Positions 49,787-62,277 are shown, counted from the stretch's first letter. The stretch: 64,000 nt of DNA from Hypoxylon rubiginosum (GCA_902806565.1 CADCXA010000014.1:124001-188000); one strand, 5' to 3'. The notes: generated by a model from the letters alone, not told the origin. Made by a program: numbers and translations.

Positions 49787-52651
49787 TCAACTCCTGGAAT
49801 GACCATAATAGCCCGACATCTCAAGCTTGATCAAAAGCCTATCAATCGTATTCTCTTCCTTTACGCTCTCACCGTGTTTTCCATCATTAATCAAATCGAA
49901 CCTGACCGGCTTCACTGTATGACCTCCTTTCTCCAAAAGACCACGACATACAGTTATGAAAACATCCACCTTCTTCTTGAACACGTCGTAAAGGCTCTTA
50001 TATGACGATGGGGCTCCTTGACTTGATGCCCCTTTACCCGACGCTTCGCTCCGGGCTATCTTGGAGAATTTGAGGATCAATGCGAAGATATCCTCGAGCA
50101 GCTTCATAATTGGCTGTTGCCGCTTCCGTAATAGCAGCGTATGCATAATCTTGTCTAGCATTCGCTCGTGTTCTTCTCGTAGCTCCTCGGGGCTTATGAT
50201 TCGTGCCTTGTCTGGCTCAAGTTCGAATTTCATAAGGTTAACCTGCACATCACCGAGCCACTTCTCAAACCATTGCCATGGCGTCTCGATTCCTGTTTCG
50301 AAGAAATATGCGCTTATGCTCGAGACAAAATGTTGTGCTTCGAATCGGAATCGTACTGAAGCATTGTCGATATCATGCCAGCGAGATGTTCTTGAAATAG
50401 TATCCTGGAACAGCTGTTCCGTAACGTAAAGCATCCGTAGCACTCGAAGGAGGAGTCTAAATATCTTATCATATTTGAGTAAGATCACCGGAGTAAAGGC
50501 TGGCGAAAGGGGCGAAGGGGGTTTATATGAAAGTCGAAGGAAGTCTAGTGCTTCAAGGGAGCCAGGGTCCAGACATTTATTAATTTCTTCAGGTGAAAGG
50601 TCTCGCACGGCAAAGCTGATATCGCCTGGAAGATCGGCTGTCCCCTCTGGTCGACTGATTCCCTCGCTTGTCGAGGGCAGGTAGCTTTCCGCGAGGACTC
50701 CCATCAGAGCTAAGCGGAGTTCTGAGCTAGCTGGCGGCCAGGTGTCCCTACCACTTAGCCGAAGTCCCATTACGCCGCCACTCAGAGCGACACCTGCTTG
50801 GCGTTCTGCCGTATCGAGATTAGGGTCGAATAGCGCATGGGAAAGGCGACTACAGAACATGCCGTTTCCTAATAGGTGGAATTGTTTCTGTAGGGAAAGA
50901 TGCTTTTTCAGTTGGTGCGCGGTAAATAGTAGCTTCATGTATTCCCGGTTGATGAGCCGTGCTTGTGCAGCAACCAGTGGACCGAAAGAGTGGTAAGGTA
51001 TGGACGACCAGTGGGGTGAGAAGTCAGAGATCGCATTTTCGGTGACAGAATCATCAAACAATCGGGTCTCTAACAGTTTCGATAGATTATCTTTTTCGGC
51101 GTTCACTGTTGGAGGCTGATTAAGAGCTGTGATGGATGCTAATAACAGTCCTTCCAGTTGGGCTTCTCCTTGCCCGTAAAACTGCAGGCCATAGCCCTCA
51201 TCTAACGTTTCCGTGGCTGAATATGTAGCACGAACTTCAGTAGGTTCTTGCTGTATGCTTCCAAATAGACGGCTCTCGTAGTTCTTTACGTCCTCCTGAA
51301 ACCCCCCGATAGATTTCCAGTTAAAATGCCATCGGAGAGCAGGAGGCTTACTTGATACGACAAGACCCATCTGGCAGAGGGGATGCTCTGGATGATGCGT
51401 GCGAAGGAGTCGTAATGTCTTGCCAGTTTCAAACATGGCTAAAGCCACTTCGCTGGGGACAAATTCCGGCATCCGGCCTTCGTCGAGGACGAAATCGGAT
51501 TCTTCAGTCTCAAACCCGGAGTCATCCATGATGGCAACCTTTTCTACCTTGACGAAACCATTACCTGGCTCCTTTTTGGTCAATGGTATTCCCTCCTCAG
51601 GTTGGGCTCCTATCCATTTCTCCGCAAATTGAGCCCACGGTTCTGAGACGCGTGATAATATTTCTCGCATCACCTCACTTAAGAGCGCATTGCTATGCTC
51701 AACAGCCTGGGCTTCCCTGAAAACAAGGGATAATATCTGTTCGTCCGTCTTGGCTTTCGAAGCCTTAACTACCAGGGATTTAGAATATGCTAATAATGAT
51801 TGAATAGGTTGGACGAAAGACTGTAGCTGTAAGAGCGATCGCACTTCCGTCGACCTATTCCCGAGTAGCTCCTGGATGGCGAAGAGAATTATATCTATGG
51901 CTCTCGTAAGCGCAATTCTAACCGCACCTGAATGTGTTTGGTAGGTGGCTTGAACATAGGCTGATAGAAAGCGGGTTGATTTGCCGCATTCTAGACAATT
52001 CTTCTGGAAGCTCTGGAGCACTTCAGAAGAATAACCTGAAATTCTCATCCCGTCCAAGCTGGGCGCGAAGCTAGCTTTCTTCTCATCCCAGGCAAAGAAG
52101 ACGGAGCCCCTTCCGAAAGCGAGCGCCAGAAGAGCAGCAAGGTACGGGTTGGTTTGGACAACGTTGGCTTTCGTATCCCCAACACTGAGAGGATTTTTGG
52201 CGCTTTTCAAAGCAGCATCGTATGCTCCAGGTCCAGCTTCGGTAATGAATAATGGCGGCAATTGGGGAATATCTGGTACTAAGAAAGCATCCCACGTCTT
52301 GAATTCGGCCTCAGTATTCTTTAGTTCATTACTTTGAAGCCAGGAGTCGTCGAACACGTCGAGATCTCGTAAATTCACATCATGGAGCGGTTCGGGAATA
52401 GAGCCGTCCTGGAAGCTTGTCTCGTTGGCCTCATTGAAATCCACGGGCAATAGGGAATCAGGCAACCTGAAGAACTCGTTGGCGACTGTGTTGGTGGGCT
52501 CGATGCCGACATATCCTTCAATGGATTGACTAGAGTCCTGGAAGTTAGTGTTGAAGAATTGGTTGTTCGACTCTGATGACAAGGTCAACCATTTTGAAGA
52601 CTGGTCGAAATCTGGAAACGCAAAGACGTCGGCAGGGTCTTCGTCTGCCAT
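49787..52651 (-). CDS. Gamma-tubulin complex component (GCP/Spc97-Spc98 family, GCP5/6-like)
   Basis: A single exon of 954 residues, unusually long for this intron-rich window. GCP proteins form the gamma-tubulin ring that nucleates microtubules at spindle pole bodies. The N-terminal about 150 residues are divergent and acidic. The GCP N-terminal fold appears around NPYLAALLALAFGRGSVFF and STRFLSAYVQATYQ. The C-terminal gamma-tubulin-binding half is recognised by ILLKYDKIFRLLLRVLRML, VRFRFEAQHFVSSISAYFFE and EEHERMLDKIMHTLLLRKRQ. It lacks close similarity to the compact GCP2/GCP3 core subunits, so a GCP5- or GCP6-type ring subunit is more likely. This last step is inference from divergence and length. 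Confidence 0.82.
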   Translation of the reverse strand: MADEDPADVFAFPDFDQSSKWLTLSSESNNQFFNTNFQDSSQSIEGYVGIEPTNTVANEFFRLPDSLLPVDFNEANETSFQDGSIPEPLHDVNLRDLDVFDDSWLQSNELKNTEAEFKTWDAFLVPDIPQLPPLFITEAGPGAYDAALKSAKNPLSVGDTKANVVQTNPYLAALLALAFGRGSVFFAWDEKKASFAPSLDGMRISGYSSEVLQSFQKNCLECGKSTRFLSAYVQATYQTHSGAVRIALTRAIDIILFAIQELLGNRSTEVRSLLQLQSFVQPIQSLLAYSKSLVVKASKAKTDEQILSLVFREAQAVEHSNALLSEVMREILSRVSEPWAQFAEKWIGAQPEEGIPLTKKEPGNGFVKVEKVAIMDDSGFETEESDFVLDEGRMPEFVPSEVALAMFETGKTLRLLRTHHPEHPLCQMGLVVSSKPPALRWHFNWKSIGGFQEDVKNYESRLFGSIQQEPTEVRATYSATETLDEGYGLQFYGQGEAQLEGLLLASITALNQPPTVNAEKDNLSKLLETRLFDDSVTENAISDFSPHWSSIPYHSFGPLVAAQARLINREYMKLLFTAHQLKKHLSLQKQFHLLGNGMFCSRLSHALFDPNLDTAERQAGVALSGGVMGLRLSGRDTWPPASSELRLALMGVLAESYLPSTSEGISRPEGTADLPGDISFAVRDLSPEEINKCLDPGSLEALDFLRLSYKPPSPLSPAFTPVILLKYDKIFRLLLRVLRMLYVTEQLFQDTISRTSRWHDIDNASVRFRFEAQHFVSSISAYFFETGIETPWQWFEKWLGDVQVNLMKFELEPDKARIISPEELREEHERMLDKIMHTLLLRKRQQPIMKLLEDIFALILKFSKIARSEASGKGASSQGAPSSYKSLYDVFKKKVDVFITVCRGLLEKGGHTVKPVRFDLINDGKHGESVKEENTIDRLLIKLEMSGYYGHSRS

Positions 52652-53101
52652 TTTCCGGACACTGATATCAAGTGTGAAGAATTCATTGGCCCAGTTTCTA
52701 TATGAGATCCAAGCTTGGCATGGTGGTCTTATGGTTTAGGGTGTAGTGGAAGTAGTGGAAGAAACAAGATGCACTTAACGCGTTGTCGCGGTATAAAGCC
52801 ACAAGCGAATGGCCCCGCCACACGATCGCATTTCACCAAGTGCCAACGACTGCCCCGCGATTGCTAAGCCACAGATCATCACCTTTTGGACCCTTGTAAT
52901 ATCGAAGCTAGGTAATTGAAGCTACCTAGCTCAGCAGCTGTTACGTTAAGCTCGAGCTTCTACTTTTTGGTCGTTTCAACGCCGTTATTAAATTCCAATA
53001 TCCCCCACGACTTATATTTGAATACCTCACTGCGTCTTTATGCCATCAATCATAGACTAGCCACGTATAAGTAATTACAGGAATTAATTAGAAGGGTCAA
53101 T
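52652..53101. promoter_or_regulatory. Divergent promoter region of the GCP gene and EAF7
   Basis: 450 bp between two opposite start codons, serving both genes. No TATA box stands out. CTAGGTA- and TAGCT-like short motifs lie near 52911-52931. Confidence 0.5.
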
Positions 53102-54191
53102 ATGCCGCCGAAGAGAAAGTCCAAGGCTTCTGGCCTGGCCGAAGTTTCAACGCCGAAGGCAGCATCGACTCCGGCTCGCGACGATGACACTATGGACGTC
53201 GACACTCCCCAGGCAGCTGATACTCCTCGAGCCGCCGACACACCTACAGCTTCCAAGCCTAATTTGCCTCCAGCATCTGAGGTCCTCAATAACCTCTGGT
53301 CTGACGATCAGGAATCTTCCCTGTTCAAGGCGGTCATTCGCTGGAAACCTTCAGGTACGGGCATTGCTTCCTTGCAAGGCGTGTCACACCCCCAAGTAAT
53401 GGTCCTTATCCCTAACATATTGATTGCTTCTAGGAATACATAAGCACTTCCGCATGATCGCAATATCAGAGCACCTCCGCAACCACGGCTTCGACCCGGA
53501 CATCGAGACGCACACGCGCATCCCCCACATCTGGGCCAAGCTGCGCCTCTTCTACAACATGGACGCGATCGACGAGCGCGACAACTCGTTCGACTACGTT
53601 AAGGGCGAGGGTCAGGACGGGGAGGAGCCGCCCGAGAACAAGTACAACTACTTCGACCTGCCGCCCCACGACTTCCACGACCTCATGTGGGCCAGGGCTG
53701 CTGCCGGCCCGGGCGAGGAGTCGGCTCATTCCGACATGGACGTCGATGCGCCCGAGAAGCCGGCGCCCGGGACCAGAAAGCGCAAGCGGGGCGCTGTGGC
53801 CGCCGACGCGGCGAGCGTCGCCGGTAGTACGACGACGAAGACGAGAGCCAGCACCGTCGACGACACCGACCAGGAGACCCCGATCCCCAGCAGCCCAGCG
53901 GGCCGGTCCACGGCGCGTGGCACCAGGAGCCGGAAGCGCGCCGCTGCCAAGGCGAAGGCCGAGAGCACGGAGCCGGACGTTGAAGAAGAAGCGGCAGCGG
54001 CCGGGGACGAAGACGAGGAGGAGGCGGAAGATAACGACGACGACGAGAACAGCGGCGCAGAGGAGAGCGAGGAGGAGAGTGAGAAAGAAGAGCCCGAAAT
54101 TGCTCCGGCTACTCGGTCCGGTCGAGGCGGTCCTGGTAGAGGGAGAGGGCGTGGACGCGGTCGTGGCAAAGGAGGTCGCAAGAGGGGATGA
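53102..54191 (+). CDS. eaf7: NuA4 histone acetyltransferase subunit Eaf7 (CT20 family)
   Basis: Exons 53102-53354 and 53434-54191 give 336 residues. The 79-bp intron splits a Gly codon. Eaf7 (human MRGBP) belongs to the TINTIN module of NuA4 and acts with Eaf3 on transcribed chromatin. The conserved block covers residues about 60-145: LWSDDQESSLFKAVIRWKPSG, then GIHKHFRMIAISEHLRNHGF, and THTRIPHIWAKLRLFYNMDAIDERD split over that region. After it the protein is disordered: basic patches (RKRKRG), a long acidic run of Glu/Asp (about 285-310) and a closing RG-repeat tail (GRGRGRGRGRGKGG). The RG tail could bind RNA or DNA (inference). No defects. Confidence 0.92.
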
Positions 54192-55260
54192 GCGACTTCA
54201 TATGACTAACGCTCACGTAAAACTTGTATAAACAAAGCAGCCAGCCGACACAAGCACGGCAAGGCAGTATTCCGGGGAGCCTTTGTCCCTAAAGCCAATG
54301 CCAATGTGGGATGCGCTGTGGGATGAATTAGTGATGTCTCTAGTTCGGGTACTTTCAGCCGCCTTTAGGCAAACCTCTCGGCCGAGAAGGGAAGGACTTG
54401 TGAGCGAACTGTAGCTGTTGAGGGCAAGGCGTTAAAGGCATTCTCTCGAAATTGGTCCACAATCGGGAGTATACTGTAACTTTACATCTGATACCCTTCC
54501 CCTTAAGATCTAATATAGACTACATAGACTTTGAACAAAATCGATCCCGTTTCCAAGTCGGGTGTGAACTGCGTCTGTGATGAACTATTAGACAATTTCT
54601 AGTTCAAGGTAGCATTTTAAGACTGCTATAGGTAGAAAGAGTGCTTCCTATGAAGACATTCTAGCATCACCAAAAGATAGAACCATTATTTTTAACAGTT
54701 AAAACTTGTTATTAAAGATTTAAATTTAGCGATTGATCGATCTAGCGATCTTGAGATGAGTCTCTCTCTGTCTGTATGTTCGTCTCGTCGTCCATGAATC
54801 TCCCACGCCCACGCCCGCGCACTTGTCGCTTCCAACCTATACCATACCTTCATAGGTACCTAGGTTACTCGAACTATCCAAAAATACCTGATAGTAGATG
54901 CTCTCCTCGAATCCTCGAAGCAGGTTCGTATATACATACGTCAAGATACCTTCCCTTTTTTTTCATCTCGTCGTCCCGCAACTCCATGGTATCTATACGC
55001 AAAAGATTAAAAATAGATAGATAAAAAATATAGCTTAAAATCAATCATCGTTGCAAAAATCATTCAAAAAATGCTCCGATTTCCGAATATCATCTCGTAT
55101 CCTTGTAGTGCTTGCTTGCTTGCTGGCTGGCTCATGAATATGTCCTTTCGGCTTTTTTTTTGCCCTCTCCCCCTTTGTTCTCTATTCGGCCCGTCGTTTC
55201 TCTTTGCGAGATTCTAGCTCCGGAACCGTCGCCGCGATCCAATCAGAAGAGTTCTTCGTA
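54192..55260. other. Convergent intergenic region
   Basis: Between the 3' ends of EAF7 and the Kelch gene. AT-rich, with a near-palindrome TACCTAGGTT (54857-54866) and GCTT/GCTG tandem units (55110-55131). No gene supported. Confidence 0.6.
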
Positions 55261-57940
55261 TCACCGTTGTTGATTGTTATCCTTTTCGTCTTCGCCTAGG
55301 TCGTTCTCGCTCTCCCGGAATATGCTCCGCCGGAGGGGACTGCTCATGTTGGTCCCGCTGCTGCCCTGGCGACGCACGCTGATGTAATCCGCCGCCTCGC
55401 CCCCCTGCCCGTCCACAGTCACGCTGGGCGGACTGACGGGCAGCGGCGGGCTCGTCAGGGGATCCCCGGTCTGCTGCTGCTGCTGTAGATGTGTGCCTGC
55501 GTCGCGGTCGTGATCGTGGCCGGCGGCGGGATTGGTGATGCTGGCGATGTTGTTGAAGTGGTGCTGGTCGCCGTTGCCGAGGGAAGGGGAGTCGGGCCGC
55601 TCGTCTATTTGGGTTAGACTAGAGGCTACGGGGCCGTAGTTATTAGACGAATGGATGCTGGAGGCGTGGTCCTGGGAGGCGGGGAAGAAAGATTGGCTAG
55701 TGGGCGTGAAGATGGAGTGCGGCGTGTGCGGGGCGGAGGCGAAAGGAGACTGCTTCATATCGTAAAGGTGGGCTGGACCCGTGTGCGTATCAGCCAGCTC
55801 AGACGTGAGAGAAGTATCTGAGCAACGTTAGCCAACGGGCTCATATAAATCAGTAACATAGTAGAAATATTGCAACTTACCCATGAGCTCTACTAGAGGC
55901 GTGCCTAGCATTTCCGAGGGCTCGTACTGTCTCATTTCTGGATGACCCGGAGAACGCATGGGGGTGATGCCTCTGCTCTCCGTGTCGTCCAGCTGTGTCC
56001 GAGTGTCCTCAGTAGTAACCGTCTTACCGTCGATCTGCTGACCTTGCAACCAAGTCGTGATCCTGTTGCCATTTTCGTCCGTCGAGGGCTCGCTCTCGGT
56101 CTTCTTGGTCAAGAGCTTGCGTCTCCTATACAGAAGGACGGCAACGACAACAGCCGTGATGAATACGAGGCCAAGAACTACCCCTAACACGGGTCCGAGC
56201 CAGGATGGCGTGCCGCCTCCGCCGCCGCTGTCTAGCTCACCCCGGGTGCCGTTTGCTGCGCCTACGGTGCTGTAAGGATAATACGTCGTCAGTCTCGTCG
56301 TAGGGTATGGAGTTGCAAAGACGCTGGCGAGTCCCGGCGTTTGCCAACCCGACGGAGTTGGGGTGGTCATAGTCGCGCTGCCGGAAAAATCTCCTCCAAT
56401 CATCATGTGAATCATCTCGGGCACCCCGTACTCGTTCCAACTTTCAGGATCGTATGATTCCATCCAGCGGCCGGCTGTGAGGTTGTACACCTGAAGGAAT
56501 TCCGGGGGATCGCCTTCCAGACACTGGCGAGGATCACCCGCCGGGCGGCCTCCGATAATTATCATTTGGTCGGGGTACGGCATGACACACTGATGCCCAG
56601 CTCGGCCGTGATCCGGTGCACCGGAGGTGACTTTCATCCACATGAATGACGGAAGCGAAAGAATCCACACATCATCATTCATATCCGAGTCTTCGCTAAG
56701 GGCATCATAGCCACCGTAGTAATAAATGTTGAAGCTTGAATAATCTTGAGCATGAGCAACTACTGCGCATCCTAGCGCATACTGGGAAGGGCTGCCAACT
56801 GTCGGTTGCTGGTACCATGTGTCACCTGCAATGTCATATATATCGACATTCGACATGAAACCTGGACTGTCTCTTCTCTATTGCTGATGTTAGCGAAGAT
56901 AACTCAAGAATTGTAACTGACTGGGCCTACACTTTGTGCCGCATTGGCCGAATCCCCAGTACTGCTGGCAAAAGAAGGATATGTGACACCACCAAGCACA
57001 ACCAAAATGCCTTGCTCGCCAACGGGAACCCACACTACAGAAGGGCCCGCACGGCTGGGAGGTCCTCTGAGAGTCACGTTTGACCAGACCTCTTGCTGTT
57101 GCGTAGCCATATCCAACTTAACGAAACTATTTGAAACGTTCGTTGGCGTGTAAGTGACATTATCCAAGTTGTTGTAAATCTGACCCCAGGATTCTGTGCG
57201 CAATCCGCCGAAATACCACGCCTTATTCTCAGAAGGCACGTTGACACCGCCCCCATAGGTAACGTATCGAGTCACGCCCTCGGGGAGCTTAACGTTAACA
57301 AAGCCTGCGTGAAAAGCCCGCCCATCGTCTCCGTATTGCGATGCCATGTAGCCGAGCAGTTCGTCGGCATCCGGCGGGGAAAAGTCCGATTCGGCGACTG
57401 TTGCGCCACCATATAGAAAGAATTCGTCGTCGTTGGCGAGTAATGCTCCCCCGTAATAGTTAGGAGCAAAATTATTTGCAGCGCCGCCATTTGGCGCCTT
57501 CGATATTGTGGTGAACAATGTGCTGGCATTCGTACTAGTATTAAAGGGTGTGCTGAAGTTGAGGACACCGATTAGACCGAGAGGGTTGCCTATGACAAGT
57601 GTCAGAGCATGCCTGGCTTGAGTACGTATGTTTGATTATCGTGCGACTTACCGTCATCTACTGGAGGCCGAAAAGATCCATCGGCCATTCCTGGGACCCA
57701 GTATAGATGCCCGCCATCGAGATAGACGGTATCTTTGAGCGTAGCAACTACACGGACGTTAACACTCTTGCAATATCAAGCCACGATCATACAACGACCC
57801 CAGAAAAGCTCACCTCGGAAATCGTACCACCGGCACAGTGTTGTATTTACCTGCCCTTCCTGCCATCCTGCATACTGGCTACTGACCACTGATACTAAGC
57901 TGGCGACAAGAGCCGGCCATGCTATCTTAGACCGATACAT
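55261..57940 (-). CDS. Kelch-repeat type I membrane protein
   Basis: Five exons: 57940-57814, 57747-57652, 57589-56931, 56877-55881 and 55817-55261. Introns are 66, 62, 53 and 63 bp and the model gives 811 residues. A signal peptide (IAWPALVASLVSVVSSQYA) opens the protein. The ectodomain has Kelch-type strands: DTVYLDGGHLYWVPG, DEFFLYGGATV, KAWYFGGLRTESWG, GILVVLGGVTYP, NIYYYGGYDAL and MIIIGGRPAGD. Several N-glycosylation sites (NVT, NVS) are seen. One membrane span follows (LGPVLGVVLGLVFITAVVVAVLLY) in front of a basic RRRK stop. The cytosolic tail of about 250 residues is disordered with SP/TP sites and a QQQQQ run, and ends in acidic residues. Such proteins are common in Sordariomycetes; some sense the surface or take part in polarity. 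No defined role can be given. The ATG choice is fixed by the signal peptide. Confidence 0.87.
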
Positions 57941-58180
57941 AGTGTATCTTGTTGCTGTATATGGCGAATAAGAAAAAATACAGCAATGGAATTAGTTGAG
58001 GAGAGTTGAGTTGGATAAGTGGGTGAAGCACATTTCACGGTGGAGGTTCTCTTCACGGAACGAATACCCGACTGGCTGGCTCGAGGCAATGTTACAGAAA
58101 CAGAAACAAAGCGGCCTTCAATGCCATGTGGGATATGGCGTCAATGACGGCTCTGCCCTTGATTTGTCAAGGTGGCCAGG

Positions 58181-58210
58181 CCAAGGGACTCCAAGGGACT
58201 CCAAGGGACT
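58181..58210. repeat. Three tandem copies of CCAAGGGACT
   Basis: A perfect 10-bp unit, three copies, in intergenic DNA upstream of the Kelch gene. Confidence 0.95.
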
Positions 58211-59849
58211 CGGTGACCAGGATTTCGGCCGATGAAAACAGTGAACAAACCGAATATAGAATACCAAGGGAAGCGTTTCTTTGACCTGAGAAGCTCACAA
58301 AAAAAGAGGCTTACAACTAGAGCCCCGCCTCTAAGAACGATAATGAATAAGGTGGATGCGCCAGGACAAAAAGATCCCTCAAGGCTACTCGGGTGCACCT
58401 TGATTCATGGAGATCTTGCCAGTCAAGTGATAGCAAAAGCAATCTGCGAGGGGCTCTATCGATACAACGCCTAGAGCGCCAATCGTGGCACATTGCACAT
58501 GGGATTGGTCTTAAAAGATGACAAGAGACAAAGAGGGGATCTTTTGCCTCCTCCTAGCGGACGAGGCTCTCGGATGAGAGTCCCCCACTTACATGACCGC
58601 TGGTACATAGAGTGTCCGGGTATATTTACCAGGTCGGACTATTTAGGTAGGTCAGCTCACTCTTAGGTCAATAAAAGCTCAGCCTCATGTCGACTTACTG
58701 ATGCTACAGATATCTATCATATCTGCTGGATGGTATTCATTAATCCATACCACTAGCATAACTAGCTAAGTCTATTCCCGGTTCGTAGGTATGTATGCAT
58801 ATGAATTATATATGCCTAGCTCTAGCTCCAGTTCCAGTCCTTCATTGCCATGGCTAGACGGTGAACATACGGATACGCCGAACTGGAAATGAAAAAGCAG
58901 TCCCCTCAGTACATTAGGTAGGTACTTGAGGTACCTTAGGTAGGTACGCAGTGAGAATTGGAGCTGAGAACTTGAGCAAGAATCTCACGAAGAATCTGGA
59001 GATAGCGTCAGTACAACACCAGCTAGGTCCAACATTGAACAATGGTAGCCAGGGCCGTTTCCAATGGGAACGCAGACACAGATTAAGAGGCGCACGTAAG
59101 AATTATCCTTGCAGCGCAACCTTGATTCGATTGGAAGTGTATAACGTGAGAATATTTTGGCGGTAGCCTCATTGGATGAGTCTCACCCCAGCTGCATATT
59201 GTCTGATGGTGGGTAGGACTATGTTGGTGTGAGTAAAAGAACGCTGTGAGCTGTCGATACGACTCAAGAGTCAATAGAGGCGGGATTGAAGAACGCCCAA
59301 CAGGGCCACACGCGGGGAAGAAGAAAAAAAATACGAAGAATCTCGATCGAGTGGTGTGCGCAGATGTATTCGAAGTTGGCCAATTTATATGTCAAAACAA
59401 TTGGCCAACTATCGTGATAGGAGACGTGATAGGAGAGCACACAGGCTCATGGTACATGTACCTAAGTCATACCTAACTAGACTCAAAGTGCTACATGGGA
59501 CATATGTAACCATAACACACGGCTTGGCCCGTTGGCGAAAATGCGGGAGAACGATGGTAAGTCTCAGCATACGCGTGTATGGCCATCGTTATCAAATGTT
59601 GTCCAACTTACCGGGACGACAACAACACTGTAATATAATAATATAGTAGCTCTCCAAACTTGGCAACGATACCACTTTGCGGCAAAGGCGACGGGTCCGC
59701 GGGTTGGATCGCAGAACTTGGAGATAGTTGAAGTTGAAGTGGAGGGAAGGAAGTGGAGAGAAGCTTTTGAAGTTCTGGACGGACCCGACGCCGCCTTCCT
59801 ACATAGTAACATTTTTCTTTTTCGACTCGGAGCCCTGCCACCCCTGTTA

Positions 59850-59872
59850 CCCCCCCCCCCCCCCCCCCCCCC
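59850..59872. repeat. Poly-C run of 23
   Basis: An uninterrupted C homopolymer (G on the other strand). Long C runs are rare and unstable; the exact length may be uncertain from sequencing. Confidence 0.9.
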
Positions 59873-62166
59873 GTCATCCTCCAATAAGTGGCGCCGATTA
59901 TATGGATCAACGGATTATCTAAGTGACCTACCCAATCATGAAGCCTGACTGCAAATAGTTAGCGTTGCTTACGGAGTATCTGTGTTACGACACTAAGCCC
60001 TTTCCGCGTCTATTTTTACCCATTACGGACCAAAGATTATCATCTATCAGATTTTCGTCTTTTCCCGTATCTGCGTGTTGAGTGTCGAGCCGTCTGTCGT
60101 GCGCTGAGATTGTGACTTGCGCCATCTTCTCCAAGGGCCTTCACAACTTTCGACCAGCCACCATGTAAGCTTACTTTTTCTGTGCTCTTTTTGTGCACTA
60201 TCCCTCCTGAATCCCTGCCCTTGGTATTCGGTCTACCTAGTTGGAATACACGGCCAGGCGGCCAGGGCATCTGGGCATCGACGAGAGCTACCCCGCCCGC
60301 GCTCTTGGGAGAAACCCTTCGACTTACATCCACCGAGCGAGCCCTGATAATATCTTCAAGAATCCCAGCTATGGGTAGGCATTAGCTGAGGATATTTCCC
60401 GTCATCGTGCCAACATAGCCATACTTACACCACTTGGGCCTGGCTCATCTATTCTACTTTGTCCTATGCTGCCAGAGAACTCACGAGAATAATGAGAGCC
60501 GGTGTCACGCTCTCCAGGTTCAAACAAGCCGATAGGTCTGAGTGCCGACCTTCCATATGAGAACTCGTATCTGGCAGAGCTAGAGAAAAAAGGTATTCCT
60601 ACCTCTCGGCGATCTAGACATGACAGCCGGCGCTCGATGCCGCCGATTTGTGTAACCAGTGGCACATCTTATCGGATGTCTTTCATATATGAGAAAACGT
60701 TACTTTCCTACTGGCTGTTGCCCGGTTCGGCCTTCTCTCGGTACTGTTAGTGTACATATTCGCAAGCCTCTCTTGGGTCTTAACAGGCAGCGATCCTACT
60801 TAAAAGGGACGAGCGATGGTACTGCGCAGTCGATATGTATGCAGGCTGCGTCGTTCGGCCATCCCATCGTCTAGACAATAGACTCAGTCACTCCTCTTCG
60901 GATGACCCTTGCTCTTCCGTCCAAGAGACCCGCCCCGCACACGTTCTCTCGGGCTTGGCTACAGCTTCAACAGAAGACTGTAAGAACTACTGTGAGTTGT
61001 ACCAGGTACATATGCGCGATGGTATACACTGCATACCCCGCCGTCTTATACCGACCCATACTTGGACCAGGACCGAGACTCGGTTGAACATTCTGGCTCA
61101 GGCTCGCAAGCCCGCAAGCCCGTGGACTCGCCAGTCAAGATTTGCTTCTGTGCGGCTGCCCATGTTGGTTGCGGAAGAGCCTCTCGCAAATTTTGCTGAC
61201 CTGCAGGTCTCAAAAATGGCTGGGACTTTCTACCTGATCCTGGCATCGGCGTCGCTTACTGCGGTTCTAGTCAAGTGCTTACATCGCGATTCATTCACAT
61301 CTCGCTCGCCTTTGTGATTTTACACCATATGTAACCTTATAATTTGCCTCTAGATCAACTTTCTTTTCCCCGTCGTCTTCATATTCGGGTAGGCTTTAAA
61401 GCTGAGCTCCTTTAATGATAATAGTGGGTTCCGGACTTTCTATCCGCGCCGTGGACGTGGACGAAGAAGCTAGGCGGGCCCGAGTCGCAGCGTAGACCGT
61501 CTTGTATCCTGACACCCTCCATCATCCGTTCCTGTCCGGGGATGCAACTGGCCCGCTGACGGATATCTTCTTCGCAGGGGTCATGGTTACACATGGCTTC
61601 GTGGAGACTTCACCCATGCAGAGCTGGGCGTACCGTGTACTTGATCTGCAGCCAGATGCTTGGTACCTGCCGATTCCAATGGCTCGTGTTGACATTGTTG
61701 CATTCTACCCGTCCTGGCACTCAGCCTTATTCGTGCTGTCGTCCCTCTTTTCAACCCATCTGGGAGCTTTCGTTCCCGTGGAACTATGTTCCCTTCAAGT
61801 CTCTTCTCTATGATGGTGGTCGCAAGCTAGCTTTCCGTACGGACAATTTTGGGACGCGCCTCAATCCTCAGCTTAGAACGGCATATCAACTACGTTGTTA
61901 CCGGGCTGATGACTTCTCGCTAAAGTCGCGCGAATGAGCAAATCCTTCGGAATAGCTTACCAGGTTCCTTGTTAGTCAGCCCATGATACTATCACCGTTC
62001 CGTTGGCTACTCGGAGTTTCTAGCTGAAAGCAAGCTCGACCTCGCTTACGTAGCTAGCTTTTTCTCCACCTATACATATGAGCTGAGAGCTCGAGAGAGT
62101 TTACCTCGTCAGTCGTTTTTAGCTTCAACTCACCGTTACTCTTGGTATAAGAGTCGCTCGTTACCG

Positions 62167-62185
62167 ACGGACGGACGGACGGACG
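62167..62185. repeat. ACGG tandem repeat
   Basis: Four full ACGG units plus a partial one, about 95 bp upstream of the surface-protein start codon. Confidence 0.9.
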
Positions 62186-62277
62186 CTCGTTACGCAAAGA
62201 CGCTCGTTGGAATTGGGAGTTTGATCAACAATCCAAAGCAGTGAAGAAGGGATTTCAAACTTGTTAACCGGGTCGCA

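Larger units (their letters stand above)
57941..62277. other. 4.3 kb region with no supported gene
   Basis: Starts with the Kelch gene promoter. It holds a 10-bp tandem repeat (58181-58210), TTAGGTAGGTAC repeats near 58915-58950 and a 23-base C run (59850-59872). From about 60110 to 61940 GC content rises and open frames of 60-160 codons occur on the + strand, some with natural-looking sequence, for example AGVMVTHGFVETSPMQSWAY near 61577-61636. I could not join them into a gene or recognise a family. The end is the promoter of the surface protein, with ACGG tandem units (62167-62185). Confidence 0.5.
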
